DNA of 5,288 nucleotides from Methanobacteriota archaeon. GTDB taxonomy: Archaea; Halobacteriota; Syntropharchaeia; DAOWMC01. Where the stretch lies: NCBI GenBank assembly GCA_030643285.1, contig DAOWMC010000096.1, positions 1 through 5,288 of the forward strand, read 5' to 3'. Positions within the stretch are counted from its first letter, which is position 1; the number at the start of each line of letters is the position of its first letter. Position numbers and translations under genes: made by a program. Under the pieces are notes generated by a model. That model did not search any database. It had not been told where the DNA came from and was given only the letters and a program-made list of their open reading frames with translations. Positions 5,051 through 5,288 of this stretch are shown piece after piece.

Positions 5051-5288
5051 TTAATGCTTATGTGGATCTGGCATCTGTAAAACAGAATCTACCGGATATC
5101 CAACTGATCTTGCAAGGTTTAATAAAGACAGCGCCGCCTGATTTACTTGCTGGCCTACCGCCAATCTCACCCCGGATGAGCCTCCACCTTCTGACGTTTC
5201 AATTTCAATATCACCTTCTATAGTGACCCCACATAACTCCTCAATATCGTATTCTTCTAATAATTCAGCCAAATCCTCAAGACTTAAA
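5051..5288 (-). CDS. Truncated tandem copy of the CdhD N-terminal region (5' end outside the window)
   Basis: The frame is open from the window edge to a TAA at 5053-5051. The 78 visible codons match CdhD residues 4-76 with six substitutions (F13L, D14E, K15E, K33E, T52N, S67Y), then diverge into DPHKH and stop. By homology the true start is an ATG three codons upstream, just outside the window, giving about 81 aa. An internal TTG at 5272 is possible but unlikely, since the equivalent TTG in cdhD is internal. The break falls at the linker before the TIM barrel, so the product would be the free-standing N-terminal region without the corrinoid protein's barrel. Of 13 base changes, 7 are synonymous and none breaks the frame, which hints at selection or recent origin. 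It may be a small expressed accessory protein or a harmless duplication remnant; the sequence does not decide. Confidence 0.75.
   Translation of the reverse strand, partial: LSLEDLAELLEEYDIEELCGVTIEGDIEIETSEGGGSSGVRLAVGQQVNQAALSLLNLARSVGYPVDSVLQMPDPHKH
5068..5288 (-). repeat. Direct repeat, copy B (truncated cdhD copy)
   Basis: Partner of 4760-4980, 94% identical without gaps and in the same orientation. The repeat runs off the right edge of the window, so its full length is unknown. The spacing predicts a 308-bp tandem unit (4760-5067). Confidence 0.97.

Noticed and set aside
4760..5288. Possibility that the cdhD repeat is an assembly error
   Set aside because: The copies differ at 13 of 221 positions and each has its own distinct flank, so a duplicated read or misjoin is unlikely.
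1..5288. CRISPR array, integrase or transposase gene
   Set aside because: No regularly spaced repeats are present. The only direct repeat is the two-copy cdhD duplication, and no reading frame resembles an integrase or transposase.

Overview
The window is archaeal, most likely from a euryarchaeal methanogen or a related anaerobic methane/alkane oxidiser (Methanosarcinales-like or ANME-like; the exact lineage cannot be fixed from this sequence). The evidence is a full-length CdhD (corrinoid/Fe-S protein small subunit of the archaeal acetyl-CoA decarbonylase/synthase complex), an archaeal Thg1-type 3'-5' RNA polymerase, a stand-alone PRC-barrel protein, an ADP-forming acyl-CoA synthetase alpha subunit, tRNA genes without encoded CCA, TATA/BRE-type promoters and GGAGTGAT-like ribosome binding sites. 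The base composition is AT-rich. Every supported gene lies on the minus strand, so transcription runs from high to low coordinates.

Layout in the direction of transcription. (1) 5288-5051: the 3' part of a truncated tandem copy of the cdhD 5' end. It stays open in frame and stops after five non-homologous codons. (2) 4988-3681: intact cdhD, with a probable TATA box between the two copies and a large hairpin plus T-rich tract after its stop. (3) 3680-3146: a 535-bp stretch without an intact gene. It holds the cdhD 3' structure, a 231-bp element bounded by imperfect 20-bp inverted repeats that contains a broken N-terminal remnant of a GxxExxY-family protein, and the promoter of a tRNA pair. (4) 3145-2982: tRNA-Ser(GCU) and tRNA-Val(CAC), 3 nt apart. 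(5) 2926-1927: a PRC-barrel gene overlapping a Thg1-like gene, with a TATA box upstream. (6) 1809-1736: tRNA-Thr(UGU). (7) 1645-200: an ADP-forming acyl-CoA synthetase alpha-subunit gene, probably starting at an internal TTG. (8) 199-1: non-coding as far as can be seen, with two inverted repeats.

Two functional themes are present. cdhD and the acyl-CoA synthetase both act in acetyl-CoA/C1 energy metabolism, but they are separated by tRNA genes and are not one operon. The middle block groups tRNA genes with a tRNA 5'-end polymerase and a PRC-barrel protein, which suggests a small RNA-processing neighbourhood. The two observations most worth following up are the free-standing copy of the CdhD N-terminal region, whose breakpoint falls in the linker before the TIM barrel, and the decayed GxxExxY element between inverted repeats.
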